In this document: positions 43,833-51,704 of the stretch, piece after piece
Position numbering within the stretch: the stretch's first letter is position 1
How the letters are laid out: each line of letters begins with the position of its first letter
Assembly: GCF_029892845.1 (NCBI RefSeq)
Contig: NZ_JARXVT010000003.1
Span: 62,001 to 126,000, forward strand
Length of the DNA: 64,000 nt
Source of the DNA: Aurantimicrobium minutum
GTDB lineage: Bacteria; Actinomycetota; Actinomycetes; Actinomycetales; Microbacteriaceae
Reading direction: 5' to 3'
Notes under the pieces: model-generated
What the model was told of the DNA's origin: nothing
Database searches by the model: none
Seen by the model: only the letters and a program-made list of their open reading frames with translations
Position numbers and translations under genes: made by a program

Positions 43833-44810
43833 CTACCTGGTAGTGCCGGCGATTTTGGGCAATGCTCCGCCAGCGGCGGCATTGCGGTCGGGGCGGAAGT
43901 TGGAGAAGTCAACGCCAGCAATCGGACCGACAAGAGAGATCTCATCTTCGATCTTGGCTGCTTCCCATTCCTCAGGACCGACGAGGGGAAGACGAACGCG
44001 TGGGCTACCAATCTGGCCCAGGCCGTGCAGAACGTACTTCGCAGCGACAGTGCCGGGAACGTGAGTCATCAGAGCTCGAACTAACGGCTCGAGAGCTTTG
44101 TGTTCAGCTGTTGCAGTCGTGAGGTCACCCTTGTTGACTGCGTCAACGATCGCACGATACGGAGCGGGTGCAACGTTTGCGGTGACACCAATCAAACCCG
44201 ATGCGCCAATAGCCATGTGAGGAAGCACGTTGGCATCATCACCAGAGAAGTAAAGAAGATCTGTCTGGTTCAACACACGGCTGACTTCGCTGAAGTCACC
44301 CTTGGCGTCCTTCACAGCAAGAATGTTGGGGTGCTTTGCCAAGCGGAGGATGGTTTCATACTGGATCTGAATACCTGATCGGCCTGGGATGTCGTACATG
44401 ATGAACGGCAGGTCAGTCGCGTCTGCAACCATCCGGAAGTGAGTAAGCACGCCAGCTTGGGTGGGCTTGTTGTAATACGGAGTGACCGCCATGATGCCGT
44501 CAGCACCGGCTTTGGCACTCTTCTTTGCCAGCTCAATAGCGTGAGCGGTTTCGTTTGAAGGACCACCCATGATGATCTTGGCGCGGTTGCCCGCAACCTT
44601 CTTACCCACTTCGACGAGCTTGACCTTCTCATCGTCAGTCAAGGTGCTGGTTTCACCTGTGGTGCCGGTCACAACAATGCCGTCAGCGCCATTCGAAATG
44701 ACGTAGTCAATGTGCTTCTCAACGTCATTCCAATCCACTTCACCATCTGCGGTGAACGGAGTTACGAGCGCGACAAGTACTTGTCCGAAAGGGTTTTCTG
44801 GGGTAGCCAC
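43833..44810 (-). CDS. dapA: 4-hydroxy-tetrahydrodipicolinate synthase
   Basis: Condenses pyruvate with aspartate semialdehyde, the first committed step to DAP and lysine. 325 residues, an (alpha/beta)8 barrel: VALVTPFTADGEVDW, the GTTGETSTLT substrate loop, the catalytic Tyr in PFIMYDIPGRSG and the Schiff-base Lys in ILAVKDAKGD. The C-terminus is about 25 residues longer than usual, with an Ala/Gly-rich end. The GTG is preceded by TACGCT and six bases, so the mRNA may be leaderless although thyX lies 26 bases upstream. Confidence 0.96.
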   Translation of the reverse strand: MATPENPFGQVLVALVTPFTADGEVDWNDVEKHIDYVISNGADGIVVTGTTGETSTLTDDEKVKLVEVGKKVAGNRAKIIMGGPSNETAHAIELAKKSAKAGADGIMAVTPYYNKPTQAGVLTHFRMVADATDLPFIMYDIPGRSGIQIQYETILRLAKHPNILAVKDAKGDFSEVSRVLNQTDLLYFSGDDANVLPHMAIGASGLIGVTANVAPAPYRAIVDAVNKGDLTTATAEHKALEPLVRALMTHVPGTVAAKYVLHGLGQIGSPRVRLPLVGPEEWEAAKIEDEISLVGPIAGVDFSNFRPDRNAAAGGALPKIAGTTR

Positions 44811-44816
44811 AGATTA

Positions 44817-44822
44817 AGCGTA
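44817..44822 (-). promoter_or_regulatory. -10 element for dapA
   Basis: TACGCT on the minus strand, exactly six bases before the GTG at 44810. Confidence 0.5.
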
Positions 44823-44836
44823 CTGAAAAGCCGTGA

Positions 44837-45574
44837 TTACGGCGAAACGCGACCGTGCTCATTGAAAGCGGAGTAGGTCAGAGGCATGAGCTTGGCCCAT
44901 TCGTCTTCCATCTTCTCGGCAACCATTTCAATCTCACGCTGAGGGAAAGAAGGGAAGTGGGTACCTTCACGCTTGGTACGCAATGACAGGAAGTTCATCA
45001 GCGAGCGCGAGTTCATGGTTACGTACATCGAGGAGTACGTAGCGACGGGAAGAACTCCGCGTGCAACTTCACGAGCAATGCCCGCTTCCAACATGCGCTC
45101 GTACTCTTCGTAAGCCACAGTTACTGCACGCTTGGTTGCTTCCTGAGTCAGAGCTGTCTGCTCAGGGGTTCCAGGAATGAAGTCATAAGCACCTGGCTTA
45201 CCCACCTGAATAAGGTTACGGTCAGCAGCGGGCACATAGAAGACAGGGTTGAGCTCACGGTAACGAGCAGATTCTTCGTTGTAGGAAGCAATGCGGTGGC
45301 GCATGAACTCGCGGAAGACGAAGATCGGTGCCTGTACGTAGAAGGTCATCGAGTTGTGCTCGAAGGGAGAACCGTGGCGGTCACGCATCAGGTAGTTGAT
45401 GAGACCCTTGTCGCGCTTCTCGTCCTCTGCACGTGACTCAGGAGTGTGCATGGACTCTTCTAGAGTCTGCTCTCCCTGGGTCGACACACGTGCAGCAAAA
45501 AGCACATCGGAGTCGTGGGCGCTCGAGCGCACCAATTCAACAGTTACATCTGAACGAAATTCAATCTCAGCCAC
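44837..45574 (-). CDS. thyX: Flavin-dependent thymidylate synthase
   Basis: Makes dTMP from dUMP with FAD, NADPH and methylene-tetrahydrofolate. The 245-residue product carries the ThyX signature RHR..S.NE.S.R, seen as MRHRIASYNEESARYRE, and ends with the helical SLRTKREGTHFPSFPQREIE region. The frame opens at 45598, but the GTG at 45574 (VAEIEFRSDVTVELV) aligns with family N-termini and has TAAGGT seven bases upstream. Position before dapA and rnj is conserved in actinobacteria. Confidence 0.95.
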   Translation of the reverse strand: MAEIEFRSDVTVELVRSSAHDSDVLFAARVSTQGEQTLEESMHTPESRAEDEKRDKGLINYLMRDRHGSPFEHNSMTFYVQAPIFVFREFMRHRIASYNEESARYRELNPVFYVPAADRNLIQVGKPGAYDFIPGTPEQTALTQEATKRAVTVAYEEYERMLEAGIAREVARGVLPVATYSSMYVTMNSRSLMNFLSLRTKREGTHFPSFPQREIEMVAEKMEDEWAKLMPLTYSAFNEHGRVSP

Positions 45575-45581
45575 GGATAAA

Positions 45582-45587
45582 ACCTTA
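45582..45587 (-). promoter_or_regulatory. -10 element for thyX
   Basis: TAAGGT on the minus strand, seven bases before the chosen GTG; it supports that start over 45598. Confidence 0.45.
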
Positions 45588-45635
45588 CCCGTCGTCACGT
45601 TACGTCACACTCGGCACGACGGGGTTGAGGAGAAA

Positions 45636-45641
45636 TAGTCT
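45636..45641 (+). promoter_or_regulatory. -10 element for the thioredoxin-like gene
   Basis: TAGTCT on the plus strand, nine bases before the ATG at 45651; leader of a few bases at most. Confidence 0.4.
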
Positions 45642-45650
45642 GTAATAACC

Positions 45651-46100
45651 ATGGACCTCTCACTCATCCTTCTGCTGATCGGCGGACTCATTGTGGTTTC
45701 CACCGCGCTGGGTCTGATCATTAAAGCTGCTGAAGGCCGTGTGAAGAAAGAAGATGGTCTCACTCGAGTCGACCCTGCAACCTTGGGTGGTGGCGTTCAG
45801 TTCGGCAAAATCGGAACACTGCTCCAGTTCAGTTCAGAGTTTTGCACCAAGTGCCCTGGCACCAGGAAGTACCTCGAGCAAGTGGCGAAAGATCACCCCG
45901 GCGTCTCCCATGTCGATGTTGACCTCACCAACCGTCAAGACCTGGCTCAGCAGTTCAACATTCTGCAAACCCCCACCACGTTCATCCTCGATGACAGCGG
46001 CGCCATCGCCGCTCGTATCGGTGGATCACCACGTCCCGAAGCAGTCACCGCTGGTTTGGAAATCGCTATCAAGAGAGAACACGACAGCTATGTCATCTAA
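45651..46100 (+). CDS. Membrane-anchored thioredoxin-like protein
   Basis: A 149-residue protein with one N-terminal membrane helix (LSLILLLIGGLIVVSTALGLII) and a thioredoxin fold. Its active-site motif is CTKC (FSSEFCTKCPGTRKYL, near residue 65), and the cis-proline segment is LQTPTTFILD. The active site is CTKC rather than CGPC. The domain comes after the helix with no large periplasmic linker, so which side it faces is unclear from sequence. It overlaps the following DUF4395 gene by 11 bases, a pairing I know from other actinobacteria and one that suggests a shared thiol or sulfur function. Confidence 0.85.
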   Translation: MDLSLILLLIGGLIVVSTALGLIIKAAEGRVKKEDGLTRVDPATLGGGVQFGKIGTLLQFSSEFCTKCPGTRKYLEQVAKDHPGVSHVDVDLTNRQDLAQQFNILQTPTTFILDDSGAIAARIGGSPRPEAVTAGLEIAIKREHDSYVI

Positions 46101-46626
46101 CAAGCCCAACCCCCTCGCAGCCAAGCCCGGAACCAAGGGTGTTGACCCTCGCGGTCCCCGCTTTGGTGCAACTGTCACGTTAATCACCCTCACTGTTGAA
46201 CTGGTCTTCTTACTGGCAAATCCTGAGGCACTCTCCAGCAGTAACTCTTTGGCCCAGAACTTCGCCACCCCCGCAGGCATCCTGTTGACCTACATCACCG
46301 CCATCTTTGCAATCGGCGCATTTGCGGGCATTGCCAAGCACCCCTATGGCGCAATCTTCAAGGCCCTGGTTCGCCCCCGCCTTTCGGCTCCCGCCGAGCT
46401 CGAAGATCCCAAGCCACCCACATTTGCTCAGTTGATCGGGTTCATCATTTCTCTGGCTGGTTTGATCTTTGCCCTGCTGGGCCTCACCACCGGAGCTATC
46501 GTTGCCGTGGCATTTGCCTTCGTGGCCGCATTCCTCAACTCAGTATTTGGTTACTGCCTCGGCTGCCAAATCTATGTGTTGCTGGTGCGCGCCGGTATCG
46601 TGGGACGCGGAAGCGCTTCCGCCTAA
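46090..46626 (+). CDS. DUF4395 membrane protein
   Basis: A 178-residue integral membrane protein with about four hydrophobic segments and the DUF4395 pattern: DPRGPRFGATVTLITLTVEL at the start, PRLSAPAELEDPKPPTFAQ in the middle, and FGYCLGCQIYVLLVRAGIV with a CxxC motif at the end of a helix. The ATG at 46090 overlaps the thioredoxin-like gene by 11 bases; the frame opens earlier but only in antisense-like sequence. The CLGC pair at a membrane face could exchange thiols with the neighbouring CTKC protein, which is inference. Confidence 0.82.
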   Translation: MSSNKPNPLAAKPGTKGVDPRGPRFGATVTLITLTVELVFLLANPEALSSSNSLAQNFATPAGILLTYITAIFAIGAFAGIAKHPYGAIFKALVRPRLSAPAELEDPKPPTFAQLIGFIISLAGLIFALLGLTTGAIVAVAFAFVAAFLNSVFGYCLGCQIYVLLVRAGIVGRGSASA

Positions 46627-46638
46627 CTCATTCTTTTT

Positions 46639-46680
46639 CGAGCCACGGCCGCTTCCTGAATTGGAGGCAGTCGTGGCTCG
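46639..46680 (+). promoter_or_regulatory. Hairpin covering the epimerase ribosome site and start
   Basis: CGAGCCACG (46639-46647) pairs perfectly with CGTGGCTCG (46672-46680), which contains the GTG start at 46673. Inside the loop GCTTCC can pair with GGAGGC, the ribosome site. No T-run follows, so this looks like translational control rather than a terminator. Confidence 0.45.
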
Positions 46681-47593
46681 TTCGTTAACCGTCCTCATTG
46701 CTGGTGGTACCGGCATGATCGGAACTGCCCTTCGCCAAGAACTCACAGCATCGGGGCACACGGTGCACTACCTTTCACGCACTGCAAGTTGGACTGCTGG
46801 TGGGGTGATGGGATTTACCTGGCCGAAAGAAAATGAGCCGCTAGATCTTGACCACATTTCCGATTTCATTGGCAAACCTATTGATGTGATTGTGAACTTG
46901 GCAGGTTCTTCTATTAGCAAGATGCCATGGACAGCAAAAACCAAGCATGAGATTCTCTACTCACGTTTAGCAACAACGACCACAATCGTAGAAGCAATCG
47001 AACTAGCCAAGAAAAAGCCTCGTGCACTCATCAATGGTTCAGCTGTTGGTTTCTATGGCAACCGCGACAATGAAGTCCTGACAGAGAAATCACCCCGTGG
47101 CGATGGTTTCCTCTCAGATGTTGTTGTCTCGTGGGAAGCAGCAGCGCAACCCGCAGAAAAGCACACACGGGTTGCCTACGCACGAACCGGTTTAGTCCTC
47201 GGCAAGAAGGGTGCCCTAGGTCCGCTGCGGCTACTTACTTCTTTCTTTGTTTCAGGCCCGCTTGCTGGCGGTAAAGACTGGTGGCCCTGGATCAGCCTGC
47301 GCGATGAAGCCCGCGCACTAGCGTTCCTCATTGAAAACAACATCTCCGGTCCGGTGAATCTCGTGGGACCACAACCTGCAACATCTGGAACCCTCATGAA
47401 AGCTCTAGCGAAGCTGATGAGCCGTCCCTACTGGTTCCCCGCACCAGGCTTTGCCATCTCTCTTGTATTAGGACAAGCCGGTCGTGAACTACTTCTTTCC
47501 AGCCAAAAAATCTCTCCTGAAGTTCTATTAAGTTCAGGTTTCACTTTCCTCGATTCAGACGTATCGGAAGGCCTGCGCTCTGCTCTGAGATAA
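46673..47593 (+). CDS. TIGR01777-family SDR epimerase (YfcH-like)
   Basis: A 306-residue NAD(P)-dependent extended short-chain dehydrogenase-like protein. The Rossmann motif VLIAGGTGMIGTAL is near the start, followed by IVNLAGSSIS and the active-site region LINGSAVGFYGNRDNE. The DUF1731-type C-terminal segment (PVNLVGPQPATSGTLMKALA to ELLLSSQKISPEVLLSSGF) is present. The substrate is unknown for the family. The GTG at 46673 is chosen because GGAGG lies six bases upstream and the Rossmann fold starts at once; the longer frame from 46469 overlaps the DUF4395 gene and is not coding-like. Confidence 0.88.
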   Translation: MARSLTVLIAGGTGMIGTALRQELTASGHTVHYLSRTASWTAGGVMGFTWPKENEPLDLDHISDFIGKPIDVIVNLAGSSISKMPWTAKTKHEILYSRLATTTTIVEAIELAKKKPRALINGSAVGFYGNRDNEVLTEKSPRGDGFLSDVVVSWEAAAQPAEKHTRVAYARTGLVLGKKGALGPLRLLTSFFVSGPLAGGKDWWPWISLRDEARALAFLIENNISGPVNLVGPQPATSGTLMKALAKLMSRPYWFPAPGFAISLVLGQAGRELLLSSQKISPEVLLSSGFTFLDSDVSEGLRSALR

Positions 47594-47596
47594 CGT
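47591..47596 (+). promoter_or_regulatory. Possible -10 element overlapping the epimerase stop
   Basis: TAACGT begins with the TAA stop of the epimerase gene and ends six bases before the ATG at 47603. The spacer GGAGGC could instead be the ribosome site. Confidence 0.3.
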
Positions 47597-47602
47597 GGAG
47601 GC

Positions 47603-48097
47603 ATGGGTGTACGCATCGAAAAAATTGACCTCCCTGGTTTTGGAGTTCGTCACGACGTCGTGACGCAAGCCGGCCAGCACATTGGTGTCCTGAGCTTCCG
47701 CGACGGCCACCGTGAAGTTGCTCTCTACGATCCCGAAGATCCAGACGCCATCCTTGGCTCTGTAGCGCTGACTGGTGACGAAGCTGCCGCCTTGTCTGAT
47801 CTTCTTGGCCACGCAGCTCTCTTGAGCCAGCTCTCTGGCTTGGGCAGCGGAACCATTGGTCTTTATACCGAGCAGCTCGTCCTGCCCGCAGATTCACGTT
47901 TCTTGGATCGCCCTCTCGGTGACACCCAGGCGCGTACCAAGACCGGAACGTCTATTGTTGCCATCTTGCGTGGCAAGGATGTCATTGCTTCCCCAACGCC
48001 CGCAGAGATTCTCCGAATGGATGACCTCATTGTTGCGGTAGGAACACGCGAAGGTCTGGACTCACTCGACAAGCTTCTGGCACACAGTCAGGTCTAG
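47603..48097 (+). CDS. KhtT-like regulator of the K+/H+ antiporter
   Basis: A 164-residue cytoplasmic protein: an N-terminal domain (VRIEKIDLPGFGVRHDVVTQ, HIGVLSFRDGHREVALYDPE) and a C-terminal RCK_C/TrkA_C ligand-binding domain (LDRPLGDTQARTKTGTSIVA, IASPTPAEILRMDDLIVAVG). The layout matches KhtT/YhaT, which gates the antiporter KhtU in response to nucleotides such as c-di-AMP. The gene ends two bases before the antiporter gene, so they are made together. Ligand specificity is not readable from sequence. Confidence 0.85.
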   Translation: MGVRIEKIDLPGFGVRHDVVTQAGQHIGVLSFRDGHREVALYDPEDPDAILGSVALTGDEAAALSDLLGHAALLSQLSGLGSGTIGLYTEQLVLPADSRFLDRPLGDTQARTKTGTSIVAILRGKDVIASPTPAEILRMDDLIVAVGTREGLDSLDKLLAHSQV

Positions 48098-48099
48098 TT

Positions 48100-49311
48100 A
48101 TGCACGACGAGACCTGGATGCTGATTGAGGTGGGAGCTATGCTCCTGGGCCTCAGTCTGCTCGGGCGCCTCGCCATCAAGTTCGGTCAATCACCTATCCC
48201 CCTCTATATGACGGCAGGGCTGGTATTCGGCTCTGGTGGCTTGCTCCCTTTGCAAGCGAGTACTGACTTCCTTAGCTCTGGTGCAGAGCTCGGAGTCGTA
48301 CTGCTACTTGTCATGCTCGGTTTGGAATATTCACCCACAGAGCTGGTGGGCAACCTGAAGTCTTCTGCCCGGGCAGGTATTTGGGACGGTCTGCTCAATG
48401 CCATCCCTGGCGCAGTGTTTGCTTTGGTCTTGGGCTGGGGCCCCATCGCTGCCCTCGCCATGGCAGGTGTGACGTGGGTTTCGTCTTCCGGTGTCATTGC
48501 CAAGGTGCTGAGAGACTTGGGCCGCTTGGGTAACCGCGAAACTCCCATTGTTCTTTCTGTCCTCGTGCTCGAGGACTTGGCCATGGCGTTTTATCTGCCG
48601 ATTCTCTCGGCCGTGGTTATTGGTGCCAGCTTGCTCCAGGGTGCAATCACTGTGGCGATCGCAGTCGGCTCGGTTTCTATCGTTCTTTACCTGGCCGTTC
48701 GTCACGGAAAGAAGCTCTCCCGCATCTTCCACTCAGAACAGCCTGAAACCCTGTTGATGGGCGTTCTGGGCCTCACCATGTTGGTGGCAGGCCTCGCCTC
48801 AGAAGTGCAGGTCTCTGCAGCTGTGGGAGCCTTCCTGGTTGGTATTGCCCTCTCAGGTCAGGTTGCCCACAACGCTGAGAAGCTGCTGGCTCCCCTACGT
48901 GATCTCTTCGCAGCTATCTTCTTCGTCTTCTTTGGTCTCACGACGAACCCCGCAGATATTCCAGAAGTCTTCTTCCCCGCGCTGATTCTTGCTGTAGTCA
49001 CCATGAGTACCAAGGTCCTCACGGGTTATCTGGCGGCCAAACGAGCAGGTATCGGCCGCCCAGGTCGTTGGCGTACCGGACTAGCTCTGATGCCACGTGG
49101 AGAGTTCACTGTGATCATTGCTGGTCTCGCCGTCTCTGCCGGCGTTCAGCCGTTGATCGCACCACTTGCTGCTACCTACATGCTCATCACTGTGATTTCA
49201 GGGCCTGTCCTGGCACGCATCACGGACACTGCTTGGTTCAAGCAGCAGATGAAAGCAGCAGCTAAGCGCGAGGGTGCGCTTGCTGGTAGCTCGACGTCAG
49301 TCGCTCCATAG
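48100..49311 (+). CDS. CPA2 K+/H+ antiporter, KhtU-like
   Basis: Membrane cation:proton antiporter of 403 residues with about twelve hydrophobic segments. CPA2 features are IPLYMTAGLVFGSGGLLP, LGVVLLLVMLGLEYSPTELV, VTWVSSSGVIAKVLRDLG, VLVLEDLAMAFYLPIL with an acidic membrane residue, and LALMPRGEFTVIIAGLA. No fused RCK domain, which fits the separate KhtT-like partner upstream. It probably expels K+ under alkaline or osmotic stress. The last 50 bases overlap xerC on the opposite strand. Confidence 0.88.
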   Translation: MHDETWMLIEVGAMLLGLSLLGRLAIKFGQSPIPLYMTAGLVFGSGGLLPLQASTDFLSSGAELGVVLLLVMLGLEYSPTELVGNLKSSARAGIWDGLLNAIPGAVFALVLGWGPIAALAMAGVTWVSSSGVIAKVLRDLGRLGNRETPIVLSVLVLEDLAMAFYLPILSAVVIGASLLQGAITVAIAVGSVSIVLYLAVRHGKKLSRIFHSEQPETLLMGVLGLTMLVAGLASEVQVSAAVGAFLVGIALSGQVAHNAEKLLAPLRDLFAAIFFVFFGLTTNPADIPEVFFPALILAVVTMSTKVLTGYLAAKRAGIGRPGRWRTGLALMPRGEFTVIIAGLAVSAGVQPLIAPLAATYMLITVISGPVLARITDTAWFKQQMKAAAKREGALAGSSTSVAP

Positions 49312-50170
49312 AGACGTGAGTGTAAATCTGAGTCGTGCCCATGCTGGCGTGACCAAGCATTTCCTGCACAATACGCAAGTCTGCACCGCCATCAAGTAGA
49401 TGCGTTGCTGCGGTGTGACGCAGGGCGTGTGGGCCTGCAGGTCCGCTGCCCCCTAAAGGTTCAAGCAGTGACGCAACGAGCCCATAGACGGCACGCGTGC
49501 TGAGTTTGCCACCACGTGCACCGACAAAAAAGGCTGTTGTCGAAGGCTTTCCTTCAACCAAGATCTTGCGCGAACGAGTGAGGTAGTCCGTAATTGCTGA
49601 TGCTGCCGGAATACCAAATGGGACAACGCGCTCTTTCGATCCCTTACCCATCACTCGGACAGTGAGGCGATCGAGGTCAACATCTCCCGTGTTCAAGCCC
49701 ACCAGTTCTGAGACACGTAATCCTGAGGCATAAAGCAGCTCAATGATGGCAAGGTCTCGCAGGGCAAGTGGATCACCTTCATTGGCGTTATCGACCAACT
49801 GCTCAAAGATCTCATCCAGTTGAGGCATCGAAATGACTCGAGGTAGGGATTGATCTGCTTTAGGCGACTTAAGCCTGGCTCCCGCGTCATTCTCAGAAAT
49901 TCCTTGGCGACGCATCCACGCTGTGAAGCTTCGAACACTCGCCGAACGCCGTGCGAGTGTTGTCTTGCTCAGACCAGTTTGTGCAGATTCATACAGCCAG
50001 TCACGGAGGAACTCGAGGTTGATTCCCTCCAGAGTTTTCACATTCCGACGTTCGGCATAGCTCGCCAGATCTCTGAGGTCTGACGAATACGCCTTGATGG
50101 TGTGCTCGGAATAGCCACGCTCAGCGCCCAGATAGGCGATGAAGCCGTCTAGGGCACTCTCAAGCTGCAT
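49262..50170 (-). CDS. xerC: XerC-type tyrosine recombinase
   Basis: Site-specific recombinase of 302 residues that resolves chromosome dimers at dif. It has an N-terminal SAM-like core-binding domain (ALDGFIAYLGAERGYSEHTI) and a catalytic domain with Arg (ASGLRVSELVGL), Lys (VMGKGSKERVVPF), HALRHTAATHLLDGG (HxxR), GHASMG and the nucleophile Tyr in TQIYTHVS. All catalytic residues are present. Mobile-element integrases share this fold, but position after dprA near rnhB/lepB is the usual housekeeping locus. The 3' end overlaps the convergent antiporter gene by 50 bases, beyond the catalytic Tyr. Confidence 0.92.
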   Translation of the reverse strand: MQLESALDGFIAYLGAERGYSEHTIKAYSSDLRDLASYAERRNVKTLEGINLEFLRDWLYESAQTGLSKTTLARRSASVRSFTAWMRRQGISENDAGARLKSPKADQSLPRVISMPQLDEIFEQLVDNANEGDPLALRDLAIIELLYASGLRVSELVGLNTGDVDLDRLTVRVMGKGSKERVVPFGIPAASAITDYLTRSRKILVEGKPSTTAFFVGARGGKLSTRAVYGLVASLLEPLGGSGPAGPHALRHTAATHLLDGGADLRIVQEMLGHASMGTTQIYTHVSMERLTSSYQQAHPRA

Positions 50171-50185
50171 AGGTTCAAGAATGCC

Positions 50186-51250
50186 TCACTCTTGCGCTTC
50201 TGCACGCTCTGACTCGCTTAGAGCTGGTGGCTGGCCAGGCAGCAGCTCCAACATCTCTGAAGCTGTCGTGACGCAGACGGCGTCATATTCACGTAGCAAA
50301 CGGTGACAGCCAGCAGATGACGCGCTGGTGACAGGACCTGGGACAACTCCGAGAGGCCGCCCCAATGTTGCGGCATGGTTTGCCGTGTTGAGAGATCCTG
50401 AACGCCACCCTGCTTCCATCACTACGGTGGCCTGACTGGAAGCTGCAATCAAGCGATTACGAAGCAGGAACCTCCACTTCGTAGGTGCATAACCACAGGG
50501 TGCTTCTGCCAACACCAGACCTGATTCCATGATGCGCCCCAGCAAAGCATCATGCCCGCTGGGATAGAAGCGATCCACTCCACCGGCAAGGAAAGCCATG
50601 GTTGTTCCACCCACAGCCAACGCTGATCGATGGGCCATGCCATCGATGCCATAGGCAGCCCCGGAAACAATCGCTACGCCTACCTCAGCAATCGCAGAAA
50701 CGGTCTCCATCGTGACGTGCTCGCCATAACCCGTTGAAGCACGTGCTCCAACGATTGCGAGAGAGTTCTCAAACTTCTCTAGTGCTGAGTATTGCCCCCT
50801 TCCCCACAACACCAGTGGAGCATGCATACCCAAATCGTCGAGTCCTACGGGCCACAGTTCCTGCTCTGGCGTAACTAGAAATGCGCCTAGCTTGGCTGCA
50901 TGCGCCACCGCATTCAGCGCATCTCCAGAGTTGAGCCGCGGCTGCCATCTTGTGATTCCTTCAGCAAGATCTTCCTCGAACTGAGCTGGCTCACTCTCGA
51001 GTTCAACGAATTCTTCAGATTCCTTGACGATCTCATCAGCACGGAAACGGTCAATGAGGAACTGGAGGGCCCGCTCTGGTCCGAACAAGCCAACGAGCCG
51101 ACCGGCGACTCTGTCGCCCGGTTCAATCAGGGTGGACCATGCTGCTCGAGCAAAACCAATGGCAAGCTTTTCTGAATCTTCATCTTCCGGCATCACCTGC
51201 CGCATATGTTCTTCAACAGCCAGACTGGGCAAACCACAAATTGTTGTCAT
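50186..51250 (-). CDS. dprA: DprA, DNA-processing protein
   Basis: Single-strand DNA-binding protein that loads RecA during transformation. 354 residues; the Rossmann-like DprA domain contains SLAIVGARASTGYGEHVTME, AIVSGAAYGIDGMAHRSAL, FLAGGVDRFYPSGHDALLG and the NRLIAASSQATVVMEAGWRSGS region. An N-terminal helical extension of about 100 residues and a short C-terminal tail flank it. The ATG has CGGAGG eight bases upstream. In many actinobacteria yraN and comM (yifB) come directly before dprA; here only 97 non-coding bases separate it from the DUF2469 gene. Confidence 0.93.
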   Translation of the reverse strand: MTTICGLPSLAVEEHMRQVMPEDEDSEKLAIGFARAAWSTLIEPGDRVAGRLVGLFGPERALQFLIDRFRADEIVKESEEFVELESEPAQFEEDLAEGITRWQPRLNSGDALNAVAHAAKLGAFLVTPEQELWPVGLDDLGMHAPLVLWGRGQYSALEKFENSLAIVGARASTGYGEHVTMETVSAIAEVGVAIVSGAAYGIDGMAHRSALAVGGTTMAFLAGGVDRFYPSGHDALLGRIMESGLVLAEAPCGYAPTKWRFLLRNRLIAASSQATVVMEAGWRSGSLNTANHAATLGRPLGVVPGPVTSASSAGCHRLLREYDAVCVTTASEMLELLPGQPPALSESERAEAQE

Positions 51251-51284
51251 GATGACCTCCGAAGAGAATCATCAGCTCAACACA

Positions 51285-51296
51285 GGTTCATGAACC
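51285..51296. repeat. Palindrome between DUF2469 and dprA
   Basis: GGTTCATGAACC is a perfect 12-base palindrome in the short gap before dprA. No T-run follows on either strand; a regulatory site is possible. Confidence 0.35.
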
Positions 51297-51347
51297 CACA
51301 GAGAAACATAGATGTGGCCGAGTTCACTTCGACACAACTGTGGAGGA

Positions 51348-51671
51348 CTACTCGTCGAGAGCGAGTTCCTTCGGGAGTTCAAACTCCTTTGAGGAGAGCT
51401 CCTCAACGTTCACATCCTTGAACGTCAATACACGCACGCTCTTGACGAATCGGTCAGCGCGGTAGACATCCCAAACCCAGACGTCACTCATGGTGAGTTC
51501 GAAGTAGAAGTCGTGTTCAGCGTCAATGCGCTTCACGTCGACTTCGTTGGCGAGATAGAAACGACGTTCTGTCTCGATCACGTAGGAGAACTGACCAACG
51601 ACATCACGGTATTCGCGGTACAGAGCAAGCTCAGCCTCGCGGTCGTAGTCGTCGAAGTCTTCTTCATCCAT
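51348..51671 (-). CDS. DUF2469 protein
   Basis: A 107-residue acidic actinobacterial protein, DUF2469: DFDDYDREAELALYREYRDV, VVGQFSYVIETERRFYLAN, VWVWDVYRADRFVKSVRVLT and a charged C-terminus. Function is unknown, though the gene is almost always just downstream of rnhB in actinobacteria, as here. TAGGAT lies nine bases before the ATG, so separate transcription from rnhB is possible. Confidence 0.92.
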   Translation of the reverse strand: MDEEDFDDYDREAELALYREYRDVVGQFSYVIETERRFYLANEVDVKRIDAEHDFYFELTMSDVWVWDVYRADRFVKSVRVLTFKDVNVEELSSKEFELPKELALDE

Positions 51672-51680
51672 GGTGAGTCA

Positions 51681-51686
51681 ATCCTA
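51681..51686 (-). promoter_or_regulatory. Possible -10 element for DUF2469
   Basis: TAGGAT on the minus strand, nine bases before the ATG at 51671. Confidence 0.35.
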
Positions 51687-51704
51687 CGTCTAACAGCAAA
51701 GGTC

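Noticed and set aside
49262-50170. Tyrosine recombinase as the integrase of a mobile element
   Set aside because: No attachment repeats, tRNA or element genes nearby; location next to dprA, rnhB and lepB and size near 300 residues fit the housekeeping XerC.
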